The notes below the pieces were generated by a model. That model worked only from the letters and a program-made list of their open reading frames with translations, ran no database searches and was not told the origin of the DNA. Position numbers and translations under genes: made by a program. Of a DNA stretch of 27,664 bases, positions 7,449 through 15,326 are shown piece after piece (position 1 is the first letter of the stretch; each line of letters starts with the position of its first letter). Origin of the DNA: Planctomycetaceae bacterium (GTDB taxonomy: Bacteria; Planctomycetota; Planctomycetia; Pirellulales; Thermoguttaceae); NCBI GenBank assembly GCA_004556055.1, contig SFIW01000031.1:1-27664 (forward strand). The letters are read 5' to 3'.

Positions 7449-7976
7449 ATGAACGAAATACTCAAAGCGATGAAAGAACGCCGCAGCGTCCGCGCGTTCA
7501 AAAGCGAACTTCCTCCTCGCGAACTTCTCGACGCTGTCGTCGAAGCGGGAGTCTACGCCGCTAGCGGTCATGGCGCGCAGAGCCCGATCGTTCTCGCGGT
7601 CACGAATCAGGAGCTGATGGCGAAGCTTCGCAAAGACAACTGCAAGATCGGCGGCTGGGGACCCGACTTCGACCCATTCTACGGCGCCCCCGCCGCGCTG
7701 ATCGTCCTCGCCGATAAATCCGCCCCGACGCACGTCTACGACGGCGCTCTCGTCATGGGAAACATGATGCTTGCCGCCCATTCTCTGGGGCTCGCAACGT
7801 GTTGGATACACCGCGCGAAGGAAGAATTTGAGACGCCCGACTACAAAGCGCTCCTCAAATCTCTCGGCGTCGAAGGAGATTACGAAGGGATCGGGCACTG
7901 CGCGATCGGTTACGCCGCGAAGGCTCCCGGAGCGCCCGCGCCGCGCAAAGCCAACCGCGTCTACAGGATTGACTGA
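7449..7976 (+). CDS. Nitroreductase family protein
   Basis: This is a 175-residue FMN-dependent nitroreductase-fold protein. It has the N-terminal RRSVRAF (11-17) typical of FMN binding, ASGHGAQSPIVLAV, and the later GNMMLAAHSLGLATCWI and GHCAIGYAA. Such enzymes use NAD(P)H to reduce nitro compounds, quinones or flavins; the substrate cannot be told from sequence. Strong Shine-Dalgarno AAAGGAG before the ATG, 36 bases after queC. It is the last gene of the plus-strand run and is followed by a strong terminator at 8015-8052. Confidence 0.9.
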   Translation: MNEILKAMKERRSVRAFKSELPPRELLDAVVEAGVYAASGHGAQSPIVLAVTNQELMAKLRKDNCKIGGWGPDFDPFYGAPAALIVLADKSAPTHVYDGALVMGNMMLAAHSLGLATCWIHRAKEEFETPDYKALLKSLGVEGDYEGIGHCAIGYAAKAPGAPAPRKANRVYRID

Positions 7977-8014
7977 GTCGCTACCCCGCGCGCTTCACGA
8001 TTGACGCATATTCC

Positions 8015-8052
8015 AAACGGCCTAGTCTTCGGACTAGGTCGTTTCTTTATTT
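8015..8052 (+). terminator. Strong Rho-independent terminator with UUCG loop
   Basis: AAACGGCCTAGTC (8015-8027) and GACTAGGTCGTTT (8032-8044) form a 13-bp stem with one G-U and the stable tetraloop TTCG, followed by TCTTTATTTTC. It ends the run of genes from the thioredoxin lipoprotein to the nitroreductase. Confidence 0.9.
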
Positions 8053-8318
8053 TCGCAGGGCGCAATCGGGCCGCTTGGCTTGAAGTCCGGACTGACGCTG
8101 TCGAAACTGTCGATTCATGGTGAGATATAGAAGATAGACGGACTAATAACGAGAGGAAGCGGTTCCCCGCGTCGCGATAGTCGCCAAATGACAGAATGAT
8201 TCCACGCGAGGCTCGCGTGAACGCCCCCTGAAACGAGACGGCGTTTCTCCATCGACGCTAAGAAACAGAAAAAATTGCGCGTCCAGCCGTCGGGAAGATT
8301 AACGGCTCGCGCAAATAA
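8053..8318. other. Gene-poor stretch with a perfect palindrome
   Basis: No convincing gene on either strand. The main structure is CACGCGAG-G-CTCGCGTG (8203-8219), a perfect inverted repeat with a one-base centre. Short open frames here lack ribosome binding sites and resemble no family. Confidence 0.5.
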
Positions 8319-8456
8319 ACGCCCTCTCCAAAGCGCGTCTTGTCCCTCGAATATTTCCGCCCCAAGGAGAACGTCGCGTTCGTACGTCGCCTCCTCGATT
8401 TTCTCGACGCCGCGCCTTTCTCGGTCGCCGTCAACTTACTCAAGAAAGCGCGCTGA
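8319..8456 (+). pseudogene. Possible N-terminal remnant of an M18 aminopeptidase
   Basis: A 45-codon open stretch in one plus-strand frame, bounded by stops, has coding-like codon use and reads ...EYFRPKENVAFVRRLLDF then LDAAPFSVAVNLLKKAR. This resembles the M18 (aspartyl aminopeptidase) N-terminus, where LLDFLDASPTPFHAVANL-type sequence is conserved, but with two residues missing after the Ala-Pro and the His of FHAV absent. There is no ATG; a TTG at 8340 lacks a clear ribosome binding site. No further M18 sequence follows. Best read as a decayed fragment; a chance open frame is possible. Confidence 0.3.
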
Positions 8457-8488
8457 GATACGTATCGCCGCAACGCGTCGCGCTCCGC

Positions 8489-9211
8489 TCAAGGCGTCAG
8501 ATTGGAATCGACGCCCGCGTGAAGAACGGCGCGCGGGGCCCCGACGCGCCATGCGAGTTCGCGCATGATCGTTCTTTCGAGCTCTTCGTCGCGCCCCCTC
8601 GGAATCCATCCGCGGGACTGCGCGTATTCCCCGACGGGTTGGGTCAGCTGGGAGACGTCGTCGTTAAATTGTTGATGATATCCGACGGTGGAGCCGAGTG
8701 GTCGCGGAAGGTCTTCGATCTCCTGAAAGACGGAGAGATAGACGAAAAAACCTTCGCCTTCGGGAACGACTCGAACGACGGCGGAGGTGCGCATCGTCTG
8801 AAATGTCGCTTCCCATCGAGAGCCACATTCGTGGCCGTTTTTGCGCCATGGTTCGAGGACGCCCCCGACGATCGAGGGCTCGGTCTCCAACCTTCCTTCC
8901 GTGCGGTATTGGTAGGATCGTCCGTCTGTATCTTGACGTTCGTAGACGCGCACGGGTATTTCCGTCTCAATGACGTAGTAGTTGTCGATCACGTCGACGA
9001 GGGCGTCCCAAAGGGCGTACGGATCGGTCGTTTCGACAAAGAGGGGATTGGGCTGTTCCGGTTCGAATGCGCCGACGCCCTTCGCGGGGGCGTATTGCGA
9101 GTTCTCGGGGGTGCGGCACGCGCAGGAAATAGTCATGCACACAAGAGCGAGGGCGGCGACAAACCGCGTCGACTTCGGCGTTCCTTTTGCTTTTCCCTTT
9201 GATCCGACCAT
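8489..9211 (-). CDS. Planctomycete-type lipoprotein of unknown function
   Basis: This 240-residue protein starts with a basic, then hydrophobic segment ending in a lipobox-like ISCAC (Cys30/Cys32), so it is probably lipid-anchored. The mature part has YALWDALVDVIDNYYVIETEIPVR, an RLETEPSIVGGVLEPWRKN region and RWEATFQTMRTSAVVRVVPE, with a VFQEIEDLPRP stretch. I associate this pattern with a conserved planctomycete family of unannotated lipoproteins, but no function is known to me. The ATG at 9211 has AAAGGA upstream and a good promoter at 9245-9273. Quoted segments are parts of one continuous domain; no enzyme motif was found. Confidence 0.7.
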   Translation of the reverse strand: MVGSKGKAKGTPKSTRFVAALALVCMTISCACRTPENSQYAPAKGVGAFEPEQPNPLFVETTDPYALWDALVDVIDNYYVIETEIPVRVYERQDTDGRSYQYRTEGRLETEPSIVGGVLEPWRKNGHECGSRWEATFQTMRTSAVVRVVPEGEGFFVYLSVFQEIEDLPRPLGSTVGYHQQFNDDVSQLTQPVGEYAQSRGWIPRGRDEELERTIMRELAWRVGAPRAVLHAGVDSNLTP

Positions 9212-9244
9212 ATCGCGTCAATCCTTTCGTTAATAAGTCGCGTC

Positions 9245-9273
9245 ATTATGAGCAAAATCGCGGGTCGTCGCAA
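9245..9273 (-). promoter_or_regulatory. Promoter of the lipoprotein gene
   Basis: On the minus strand TTGCGA (9273-9268), a 17-base spacer and CATAAT (9250-9245) form a sigma-70-like promoter about 35 bases upstream of the ATG at 9211. Confidence 0.6.
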
Positions 9274-9311
9274 GGTCGTTTTCTGTTGTCGCGAGGTTGA
9301 AGAAAGGGCGT

Positions 9312-9355
9312 AAAAAAGCGCGCCGCTCTCCGCAAATCGCGAAAGAACGGCGCGC
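9312..9355 (-). terminator. Rho-independent terminator of the HtrA gene
   Basis: Minus-strand stem GCGCGCCG / CGGCGCGC (9355-9348 with 9325-9318), 22-base loop, then TTTTTT (9317-9312). It lies 95 bases beyond the protease stop and separates it from the lipoprotein gene. Confidence 0.75.
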
Positions 9356-9449
9356 CTCCTCAGGATTCCCCCCCAATGATGGGAGTGTGCGGCGCCAGGG
9401 GGGGAAGAACGCGCGCCGCGCCTTTGGAGAACCCAAGTCGTCTCGCTAA

Positions 9450-10715
9450 TTATTTCAAAACAAGGGGAAGACGAATCTCTTTGCCGTTGCGCAAGACGTT
9501 AAGGGTCAGCGTTTCACCAGGCTCGTGCTCCTCGACCGCCGTGATGAAGTCCTCGCCAGTCTTCACCGGCTGATCGTTCACGCCCGTTATGAGGTCGAAC
9601 CCTTCGTCAGGACGCACCACCTGACGCGACTGATAGCGGAACCCGTTCTGCTCGCGAATCGTGACGACGAGCTTTCCGCCGCGCAGGCCCGCGAGATCGG
9701 CGGCGCCCTTGTCGTCGATGAGCGCGGGTATCAGTCCGTTTTCCGTCTCCGTAACTTGGACGACTCCCGCGTCGCCGCGCACGACCTGACCCTTCTCAAG
9801 CAAGATCGACACGATACGATGCACCGTGTTCACCGGAACCGCAAAGCCGATTCCGGAGTTTTCGCCGACGCGACTCGCTATCGCCGTGTTCATCCCGACC
9901 ATGCGTCCCTTCGAGTCGAAGAGCGCCCCGCCGGAGTTGCCGGGGTTGATCGCCGCGTCCGTCTGAATCACGCCCTTAATGCGGCGGAACTGCTGCGGAC
10001 TGTCGATCGAGCGATTCAGATTGGAAATGATACCCTTCGTCATCGTGCGTTCGAGCCCGAAGGGGTTGCCGATCGCGTAGACGGTCTGGCCGACAAGGAG
10101 GCGCGACGAATCCCCAAAGACGACCGGAACGAGTTCGTCATTCGGCGCGTCGACCTTCAAGATCGCGATATCCGTATTCGGGTCGACCGCGATCGGCTTC
10201 GCGGGGTACGTCTCGCCGTTATATAGGGTAATTTTGACGGAGGTGGCGTTTTCGACAACATGGAAGTTCGTCAGGATGATCCCTTCCTTATTCAGGACGA
10301 CGCCGCTTCCGCACCCTTCCGCAACTTGCGTGGAGAAATAGGAATTCACCTGTTCTGTCGTCGAAACGTTGACGACGCTCTTATTGCGCTCAAGGTATAG
10401 CTCGGCGGCGGCGCGTTCTTCGGGCCCCAGCTCGGAGAGGCGCGACGCAAGATCGTCTTGCGTCGACGCGACCTGTTGCGTCAACGCCGAGAGGGATTGG
10501 CGCGACACGTCGAGGGGACGCGTCGTCGAATCATTCGGGAGCGCCGGAATCTCTATCGGGTTCGCGTCGCGCGGCAGAAGACGCCGCGCGCTTCCGCCGT
10601 CGTTGCCCGCGAACGGATTCTGCGCAAGACCGGACGTCGCGGCGCCGAAAGTCGCGCCTAAAACGCCGCACGACAAAAGAGCCCAAAATCCATATCTTCG
10701 ACAATCCTTTTTCAT
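9450..10715 (-). CDS. HtrA/DegP-type serine protease with one PDZ domain
   Basis: This is a 421-residue exported protease of family S1C, likely involved in protein quality control outside the cytoplasmic membrane. A signal peptide covers about residues 1-31 (ending near SGLAQ). The trypsin-like domain shows the triad His152 (TNFHVV), Asp182 (NTDIAILKV) and Ser261 (NPGNSGGAL), all intact. A linker with predicted helix (about 70-115) precedes the protease domain, and one PDZ domain lies at about 320-420, with LAGLRGGKLV and the final TLNVLRNGKEIRLPL. Only one PDZ is present, as in DegS or HtrA1-type proteins rather than DegP. AAAGGAGAGG precedes the ATG. It has its own terminator. Confidence 0.93.
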   Translation of the reverse strand: MKKDCRRYGFWALLSCGVLGATFGAATSGLAQNPFAGNDGGSARRLLPRDANPIEIPALPNDSTTRPLDVSRQSLSALTQQVASTQDDLASRLSELGPEERAAAELYLERNKSVVNVSTTEQVNSYFSTQVAEGCGSGVVLNKEGIILTNFHVVENATSVKITLYNGETYPAKPIAVDPNTDIAILKVDAPNDELVPVVFGDSSRLLVGQTVYAIGNPFGLERTMTKGIISNLNRSIDSPQQFRRIKGVIQTDAAINPGNSGGALFDSKGRMVGMNTAIASRVGENSGIGFAVPVNTVHRIVSILLEKGQVVRGDAGVVQVTETENGLIPALIDDKGAADLAGLRGGKLVVTIREQNGFRYQSRQVVRPDEGFDLITGVNDQPVKTGEDFITAVEEHEPGETLTLNVLRNGKEIRLPLVLK

Positions 10716-11039
10716 CCTTCGCCTCTCCTTTTTCCGTCCAACAGAATAATGAAACCTCGCAATCCGCGACCATGTCTCAATTTAAAAATCTACTTGAAGC
10801 CAGACGCGACAGCCGCGCGTCAAACTACTCTCTTATACGCAATCGTCAGGCCAAAAAGAAGACAAAAAGAAAAATTTTCTAAAAATTTCTCCTTTAGCAA
10901 CATAAACGCGACTTCTTGCCGTGCGTCTAAGATAATGGAAAATAAGCGTCTTGCGTATAGTTGGCAAAATAGTATATTTAAGTAAAATAGAAATTTAAAA
11001 AGAAAGTGTCCCACCTCTCTCTTTACGAAGGGTTCTCCC
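10716..11039. other. AT-rich divergent intergenic region (HtrA / GlmU)
   Basis: No gene found. The right two thirds (about 10830-11010) are much more AT-rich than the surroundings and hold the GlmU promoter. I could not find a convincing -35/-10 pair for the protease on the minus strand. Confidence 0.6.
10951..10988 (+). promoter_or_regulatory. Promoter(s) of the alternative glmU gene
   Basis: Two overlapping candidates are visible: TTGCGT (10951) - 16 bases - TATATT (10973-10978), and TTGGCA (10961-10966) - 16 bases - TAAAAT (10983-10988). Either would start transcription about 50 bases ahead of the ATG at 11040. Confidence 0.6.
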
Positions 11040-12305
11040 ATGCATGTCATTCTCTTCGAAGACGATCGCGTCGTCAATCTCTACCCTATCACGATCGGTC
11101 GTCCAGCGTTCTACATTAGCGTCGGTTCAATGCGTCTTCTGAACCTGGCGCGTCAATTTGGCGACATGGTCGAACTCGTTGCCAGACCGCACCTTCGCGC
11201 GATCTTGCGGGAGGACTTCCCCTTCGCTTGGTCCCCTTCCAAAGGGGAGCGCAAGGGCCCTATTCTCTTCATCAACGCGCGTACCGCTCCGCGCGAAGGC
11301 CTCTTCAACGCCTGGCGCGCCCTCACGACCGGTCAATTTGAACGCGGGGCGATCCTCCGCTCCGAAAACTCCATTGCCGCGGCGATCGTCAATGACCCGC
11401 GCATCCTCCCGCACCAAGAAATCGGGTGTTCCCAGCTCCTCGGACTAATCCAAGATCTCAATCTCCCCGAGGTCGAACTCTTTGAACCGATCCGCCTCCT
11501 CGAACGTCCCTCCGACGCGATCCGCTATCACCTCAGTTTCATCAGCGAAAACCTCAACAGTCGCATCGCGCGCGGCGACTACCAAGAGATTCGCGACGGT
11601 CTCTTCGTTCCGAAAGACGAAGCGAAGCGTCCGACGATCGGCGACTGCTTCGTGACGGACGCGAGCGAAGGTCCGATCATACTGAGCGAAGACGTGAAGA
11701 TAGGGCCTTTCTGCTTCATCCGCGGACCGGTCTTCGTCGGCGCGCGCAGCAAGATCATCGAACATTCCGCGATCAAGGATTACGTCTCGATCAGCACGAC
11801 GTGCAAAGTCGGCGGCGAGGTGGAAGCGACGACGATCGAACCCTTCTCGAATAAGCAACACCACGGCTTTTTGGGGCATAGTTACGTCGGAAGTTGGGTC
11901 AATCTCGGCGCGGGAACGTGCAACAGCGACTTGAAGAACTCGTACAACGAAGTTCAGCAGGAGACGCCTGCGGGAAAATTCCCGTCTCATATGCAGTTCT
12001 TGGGGTGCGTCATAGGAGATTATTCGAAAACGGCGATCAACACGAGCATCTTCACGGGCAAGACTCTCGGGGCGTGCTGCATGTGTTACGGCTTCGTGAC
12101 GACGGCGGTGCCAAGTTTCGTGAATTACGCGCGTAGTTTCGGTCAAATCACGGAGCTTCCGGTGGAGCTTATGACGCTTAGTCAGGAGCGCATGTTCTTG
12201 CGTCGCAACGTTCAACAGCGCCCTTGCGACAAGCAGTTGATTCGTGACATGTACGAATTGACGCGCGGCGAACGTCAATTAGCGAACGAACCGCTCGCGC
12301 TTTAA
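11040..12305 (+). CDS. Alternative GlmU-like sugar-phosphate nucleotidyltransferase / acetyltransferase
   Basis: This 421-residue protein matches the alternative bacterial GlmU type (TIGR03991-like). That family is expected to make UDP-N-acetylglucosamine by acetylating glucosamine-1-phosphate and transferring UMP, feeding peptidoglycan or other envelope sugars. The N-terminus has the family opening ILFEDDRVVNLYPITIGRPA followed by a nucleotidyltransferase-like region. From about residue 215 there are hexapeptide repeats of a left-handed beta-helix (I-G-P-F-C-F-I-R-G-P-V-F-V-G) and the hallmark VNLGAGTCNSDLKNSYNEV. GAAGGG lies 7 bases before the ATG. The exact sugar is uncertain, since relatives may act on other hexose phosphates. 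An McsB-like gene follows 100 bases downstream. Confidence 0.82.
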   Translation: MHVILFEDDRVVNLYPITIGRPAFYISVGSMRLLNLARQFGDMVELVARPHLRAILREDFPFAWSPSKGERKGPILFINARTAPREGLFNAWRALTTGQFERGAILRSENSIAAAIVNDPRILPHQEIGCSQLLGLIQDLNLPEVELFEPIRLLERPSDAIRYHLSFISENLNSRIARGDYQEIRDGLFVPKDEAKRPTIGDCFVTDASEGPIILSEDVKIGPFCFIRGPVFVGARSKIIEHSAIKDYVSISTTCKVGGEVEATTIEPFSNKQHHGFLGHSYVGSWVNLGAGTCNSDLKNSYNEVQQETPAGKFPSHMQFLGCVIGDYSKTAINTSIFTGKTLGACCMCYGFVTTAVPSFVNYARSFGQITELPVELMTLSQERMFLRRNVQQRPCDKQLIRDMYELTRGERQLANEPLAL

Positions 12306-12316
12306 TAAAAAAGAGG

Positions 12317-12345
12317 TTGCGCAAACGGCGTCAAAAGGGTAATCT
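12317..12345 (+). promoter_or_regulatory. Candidate promoter of the McsB-like gene
   Basis: TTGCGC (12317-12322), a 17-base spacer and TAATCT (12340-12345) lie 60 bases upstream of the ATG at 12406. No terminator is seen between glmU and this site, so read-through from glmU is also possible. Confidence 0.4.
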
Positions 12346-12405
12346 AACAGTATCGCGCCGCGCCTTTGCGCCGCGTTTTCCTTATCCAACTCAGAGGGTT
12401 TTCAA

Positions 12406-13458
12406 ATGAAATTGGACGAATTAGCCGCACAACCATCTTCCTGGTTACGCGCAGGTGGCGCGTTGAACGACGTCGTCGTATTCTCCAGCGCGCGTCTTTC
12501 GCGCAACGTCGACGGCTACGGTTTCGTGAATCGAGCGGCGAAGTTCGACCTCGGTAAGCTTCTTCGCGAGACGCGCGCCGCTACCGCCGACGCCTTGGCG
12601 GATTACGACGCGACCTTCTTCGATTATTCCTCCGTCGCCCCGACGCACGCGGAAATAAGCTTCATGCACGAACGCCGTCTCATCGACTCGGACTTCACGA
12701 GCGCGTCCGCGCCTAGCGCGCTCCTCGTGGAGGATAGCGAAGCGTTCTCCCTCATGTTCAACGGTCAGGATCATCTGCGCTTCCTCGTCAACGCGCCGGG
12801 ACTCGCCGCTAAAGAGCTGTGGGCGCGTCTCGACGCCCTCGACAATCTCGTCGAATCGCGCCTACGATACGCCTTCGACGACAATTACGGGTATCTTGCC
12901 GCGAACCCGTTAAACGCGGGAACGGGGCTCAACATCTCGGTCAAGCTTCACCTTCCGGGTCTCTTGGAGACGGGCGAGATGACGCGCGCGCTTCGCAGCT
13001 TCAAGAAAGTCGGGCTCGAATACGATTTGTGGGAGGGGGAAGAAATGCCGTACGTGCTCACGACGGGCTCCCTTGGCTCGTCGGAAGAGGAGGTCGCATC
13101 GCTCGTCGACGAAGTTGTTCAGAGCGCGGCGACGTACGAACGCAAGGCGCGACAAGCGCTCCTTGAAGAGGGACGCCAAGAGCTTCTCGACCGATGCTAT
13201 CGCGCGTTGGGGATTCTGCAAACGAGTCGCATCATGTCGCTGAAGGAGGCGCGAGGGCTCCTGTCGAGTCTGCGACTCGGCGTAGCGCTCAAAGTACTGG
13301 AGGGGCCGTCCCTTCTCGATATCGACCAGATGTTGTTGGAGATCTATCCGGGTCATCTGCGCATGCTTTCAACCGAGGAAGGAGCGACGCCCAAAGACGC
13401 GTCGGAAGACGAGCTTCGCGCGCGACGTCTTCGTTCGCGCCTCGCTTCGTTGACTTGA
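12406..13458 (+). CDS. McsB-like ATP:guanido phosphotransferase homologue, catalytic residues altered
   Basis: This 350-residue protein aligns along its full length with McsB protein-arginine kinases. It has the N-terminal SSARLSRN (27-34, phosphate-binding arginines), LRYAFDDNYGYLAA, and GTGLNISVKLHLPGL. Two sites that are nearly invariant in active guanido kinases differ. NEEDH reads NGQDH (119-123), removing the catalytic glutamates, and CPTN/CPSN reads NPLN (167-170), removing the reactive Cys. McsB in Firmicutes marks proteins with phospho-arginine for ClpCP; neither mcsA nor clpC is in the window. It may be a regulatory pseudokinase or a lineage with different chemistry. AGAGGG precedes the ATG. 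A terminator follows at 13485. Confidence 0.85.
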   Translation: MKLDELAAQPSSWLRAGGALNDVVVFSSARLSRNVDGYGFVNRAAKFDLGKLLRETRAATADALADYDATFFDYSSVAPTHAEISFMHERRLIDSDFTSASAPSALLVEDSEAFSLMFNGQDHLRFLVNAPGLAAKELWARLDALDNLVESRLRYAFDDNYGYLAANPLNAGTGLNISVKLHLPGLLETGEMTRALRSFKKVGLEYDLWEGEEMPYVLTTGSLGSSEEEVASLVDEVVQSAATYERKARQALLEEGRQELLDRCYRALGILQTSRIMSLKEARGLLSSLRLGVALKVLEGPSLLDIDQMLLEIYPGHLRMLSTEEGATPKDASEDELRARRLRSRLASLT

Positions 13459-13484
13459 TCGGTTGCGAGTCCAGAAAAAGGGAG

Positions 13485-13522
13485 CGCCGCGAGGGGAGCA
13501 AGCCTCTTCGCGGCGTTTTATT
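13485..13522 (+). terminator. Rho-independent terminator of the McsB-like gene
   Basis: GCCGCGAGGGG (from 13486) pairs with CCTCTTCGCGGCG (13503-13515) with a small bulge, loop AGCAAG, then TTTTATTATT. It lies 27 bases after the stop. Confidence 0.8.
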
Positions 13523-13666
13523 ATTGGCGCGGAGACGCGATTCTTTTTCGCGACGCGTCGCGCGGCGGCAAGAAACAGTTAATGCCGCGAAGAGTCGATC
13601 TCCAACTTTTCACGGCGTCAAAACACTTTTCACAAGGAAGCGAGAAACGACCCGCTCAGGGCAGGA

Positions 13667-14011
13667 CTAGAAGGATGGGAAATCCAAGCGCAGTCCGCTC
13701 TTTTTCGCAAGTTGTTCCGTGCACAATTTAAAATAATAAGGCCTCTTGGAAGCGTCTCGTTTCATCGCGTATTTGTACGCGGTGATAAAGATCTTGTAGG
13801 GTAGTTCACCCTTCTCGACCTTCTCCACGACGTCGTCCACGTATTTGCCCTGAGCTTGAGTCGTCACGCGCAGTTCCGAACGAAGTCTTTCGGCGTCGAG
13901 CGCGGACGCGGCCTGAGCCGAGCGCGCGGGCTTCGAGCAGACTCCGTAAGCAACCGCCGCGGCGAATGCGAAAGCTTGCGCGCAAAACGCGCGTCTCCCT
14001 ATTCTTCTCAT
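13667..14011 (-). CDS. Small secreted protein of unknown function
   Basis: The start at 14011 is chosen because AAGGA lies 7 bases ahead and it gives a clean signal peptide (MRRIGRRAFCAQAFAFAAAV). A longer in-frame start at 14089 lacks these. The product is 114 residues. The mature part has a helical, charged character with RLRSELRVTTQAQGKYVDDV and an aromatic ELPYKIFITAYKYAMKR stretch, ending GLRLDFPSF. I recognise no family or catalytic motif. The pattern of signal peptide plus a short basic helical domain occurs in planctomycete conserved hypothetical proteins. It lies downstream of the radical SAM gene on the same strand, but 302 bases away, so it probably has its own promoter. Confidence 0.65.
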   Translation of the reverse strand: MRRIGRRAFCAQAFAFAAAVAYGVCSKPARSAQAASALDAERLRSELRVTTQAQGKYVDDVVEKVEKGELPYKIFITAYKYAMKRDASKRPYYFKLCTEQLAKKSGLRLDFPSF

Positions 14012-14313
14012 CTTGGCGTCCTTGCGTCTGTCTAAAGTGTCTCCATACCGCCGCCAAGAGTCTTCGCGACCTCGCGCGGCGCGCCTCAAAAGGTCCTTCT
14101 ACCACGCGCCCCGGACTAATTATTTACAGCCGTTTCGTCCCCAATACCATCTCGGTATCCAAGAACGCGTCGCTCAAAGGGCCCTCTTGCGGTCCTTTTT
14201 ACGGCAAATTACCTACAAAATGATATTTCGCCTTCTTCATTATCGACCAAGGCGACGCGCGTCTTCAACTTATATTGAAAAAAGAGAATCCTTCATCTCT
14301 CATGTCAAACGTA
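14012..14313. other. Intergenic stretch with an orphan plus-strand hairpin
   Basis: No protein gene is supported. It contains ATACC-ATCTC-GGTAT (about 14147-14161) and the plus-strand terminator described separately at 14176-14200. No minus-strand terminator for the radical SAM gene was found. Confidence 0.5.
14176..14200 (+). terminator. Orphan plus-strand terminator
   Basis: AAAGGGCC (14176-14183) pairs with GGTCCTTT (14191-14198) with one G-U, loop CTCTTGC, ending in TTTTT. Read on the minus strand the same position becomes an A-C mismatch and no T tract follows, so it suits plus-strand RNA. No annotated plus-strand gene lies immediately upstream. Confidence 0.5.
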
Positions 14314-15273
14314 TTACTCGCTATCGCGCCATGTCGGGTCGTAATACTTTCCCTGCCACGAGTTCCGACGCTTCAACTCCGCGTCGATCGCATTACGCGC
14401 GCAGTGTTTCACCGACGTCCACTCCGGCGCGAGAAGAAATTCTTCCGTCGCTTCCCCCGCGAGGCGTTCGACGACCGTCGTCGGCGGGAGAACTTCGAGC
14501 ATATCGACCGCAAACGAAACGTATTCCTCAAGGCTCTGAATCGGAACCTGCCCGTCGCGCCAAAGCGCTTCGAGGGGCGTGCCGCGCACAACGTAAAGGT
14601 TGTGCAACTTCACTGAATGGAACCCGAGCGCGGCTATGCGACGCGCCGTGAGGAGATTGTCCGCGCGCGTTTCGCCGGGAAGTCCCAAAATGAGGTGAAC
14701 GCCGAGCCGCAACCCGCGCGCCTGAGCCCGACGCGTCGCGTCGACGAAACACGCGTAGTCGTGCCCGCGGTTGATCCAGCGCAAGGACGCGTCCTTCGAC
14801 GACTGCAATCCGAGTTCGAGAACGAGCCACGTCTCTTTCGAGAGGGTCGCGAGAAGATCCAAGACCGGATCGGGAACCGCGTCGGGACGCGTGCCGATCG
14901 CGAGGCCGACAATTTCGGGACGCCGCAGGGGAACGCGGTAATATCGTTCGAGTACGTCGAGGGGCGCGTGCGTGTTCGTCGACGGCTGGAAGTACGCGAT
15001 GAATCGGGAGGAATCGAAGCGACGCGTTATCTTGAGGATCCCGTCGTTGATCTGCGCGTCAAGATCCTGGAGTCCAAAGAATCGGCTCGGACTGAAGCTC
15101 CGCGCGTCGCAGAAGACGCAACCTCCGGAACCGACCGTACCGTCGATATTGGGGCAGGAGAAGTGCGCGTCGACGCTGATTTTGCGCACGACGCCGCCGA
15201 ATTCGCGCTTGAAATATGGGCCTTGCGCATAGTAACGCAGCCCTAAAGCGCGCCAAAAGGGAAGTTCGCTCAT
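14314..15273 (-). CDS. Radical SAM protein, YhcC type (TIGR01212 family)
   Basis: This protein is predicted to bind a [4Fe-4S] cluster and S-adenosylmethionine. With the start at 15273 it has 319 residues, close to E. coli YhcC. The cluster cysteines are Cys40, Cys52 and Cys55 in SCPNIDGTVGSGGCVFCD. Family marks continue with FIAYFQPSTNTHAPLDVLE, GLAIGTRPDAVPD, LELGLQSS, GVHLILGLPGE and VKLHNLYVVRGTPL. The ATG at 15399, overlapping the upstream stop, is rejected because a strong terminator at 15327-15373 lies between it and the conserved N-terminus. AAAGGA is close to the 15273 ATG. The physiological reaction of YhcC proteins is not established to my knowledge. Confidence 0.9.
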   Translation of the reverse strand: MSELPFWRALGLRYYAQGPYFKREFGGVVRKISVDAHFSCPNIDGTVGSGGCVFCDARSFSPSRFFGLQDLDAQINDGILKITRRFDSSRFIAYFQPSTNTHAPLDVLERYYRVPLRRPEIVGLAIGTRPDAVPDPVLDLLATLSKETWLVLELGLQSSKDASLRWINRGHDYACFVDATRRAQARGLRLGVHLILGLPGETRADNLLTARRIAALGFHSVKLHNLYVVRGTPLEALWRDGQVPIQSLEEYVSFAVDMLEVLPPTTVVERLAGEATEEFLLAPEWTSVKHCARNAIDAELKRRNSWQGKYYDPTWRDSE

Positions 15274-15326
15274 CGTCCTTTTGCTTTCTTGAGAGGGTTG
15301 AAGACGTGGAATTTCGTCGAATGGTG

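Noticed and set aside
8275..8568. 97-codon plus-strand frame overlapping the lipoprotein gene end
   Set aside because: Arg/Ser-rich composition typical of a shifted frame, no ribosome binding site, overlaps a better supported gene.
9055..9080. GGTTCGAAT resembling a tRNA T-arm
   Set aside because: Lies inside the lipoprotein coding sequence with no acceptor or anticodon stem around it.
11445..12278. 277-codon minus-strand frame over glmU
   Set aside because: Shadow of the beta-helix coding region; no ribosome binding site or family similarity.
12353..12376. Terminator-like GC-rich run after glmU
   Set aside because: GCGCCGCG occurs twice as a direct repeat, not an inverted one, so no hairpin forms.
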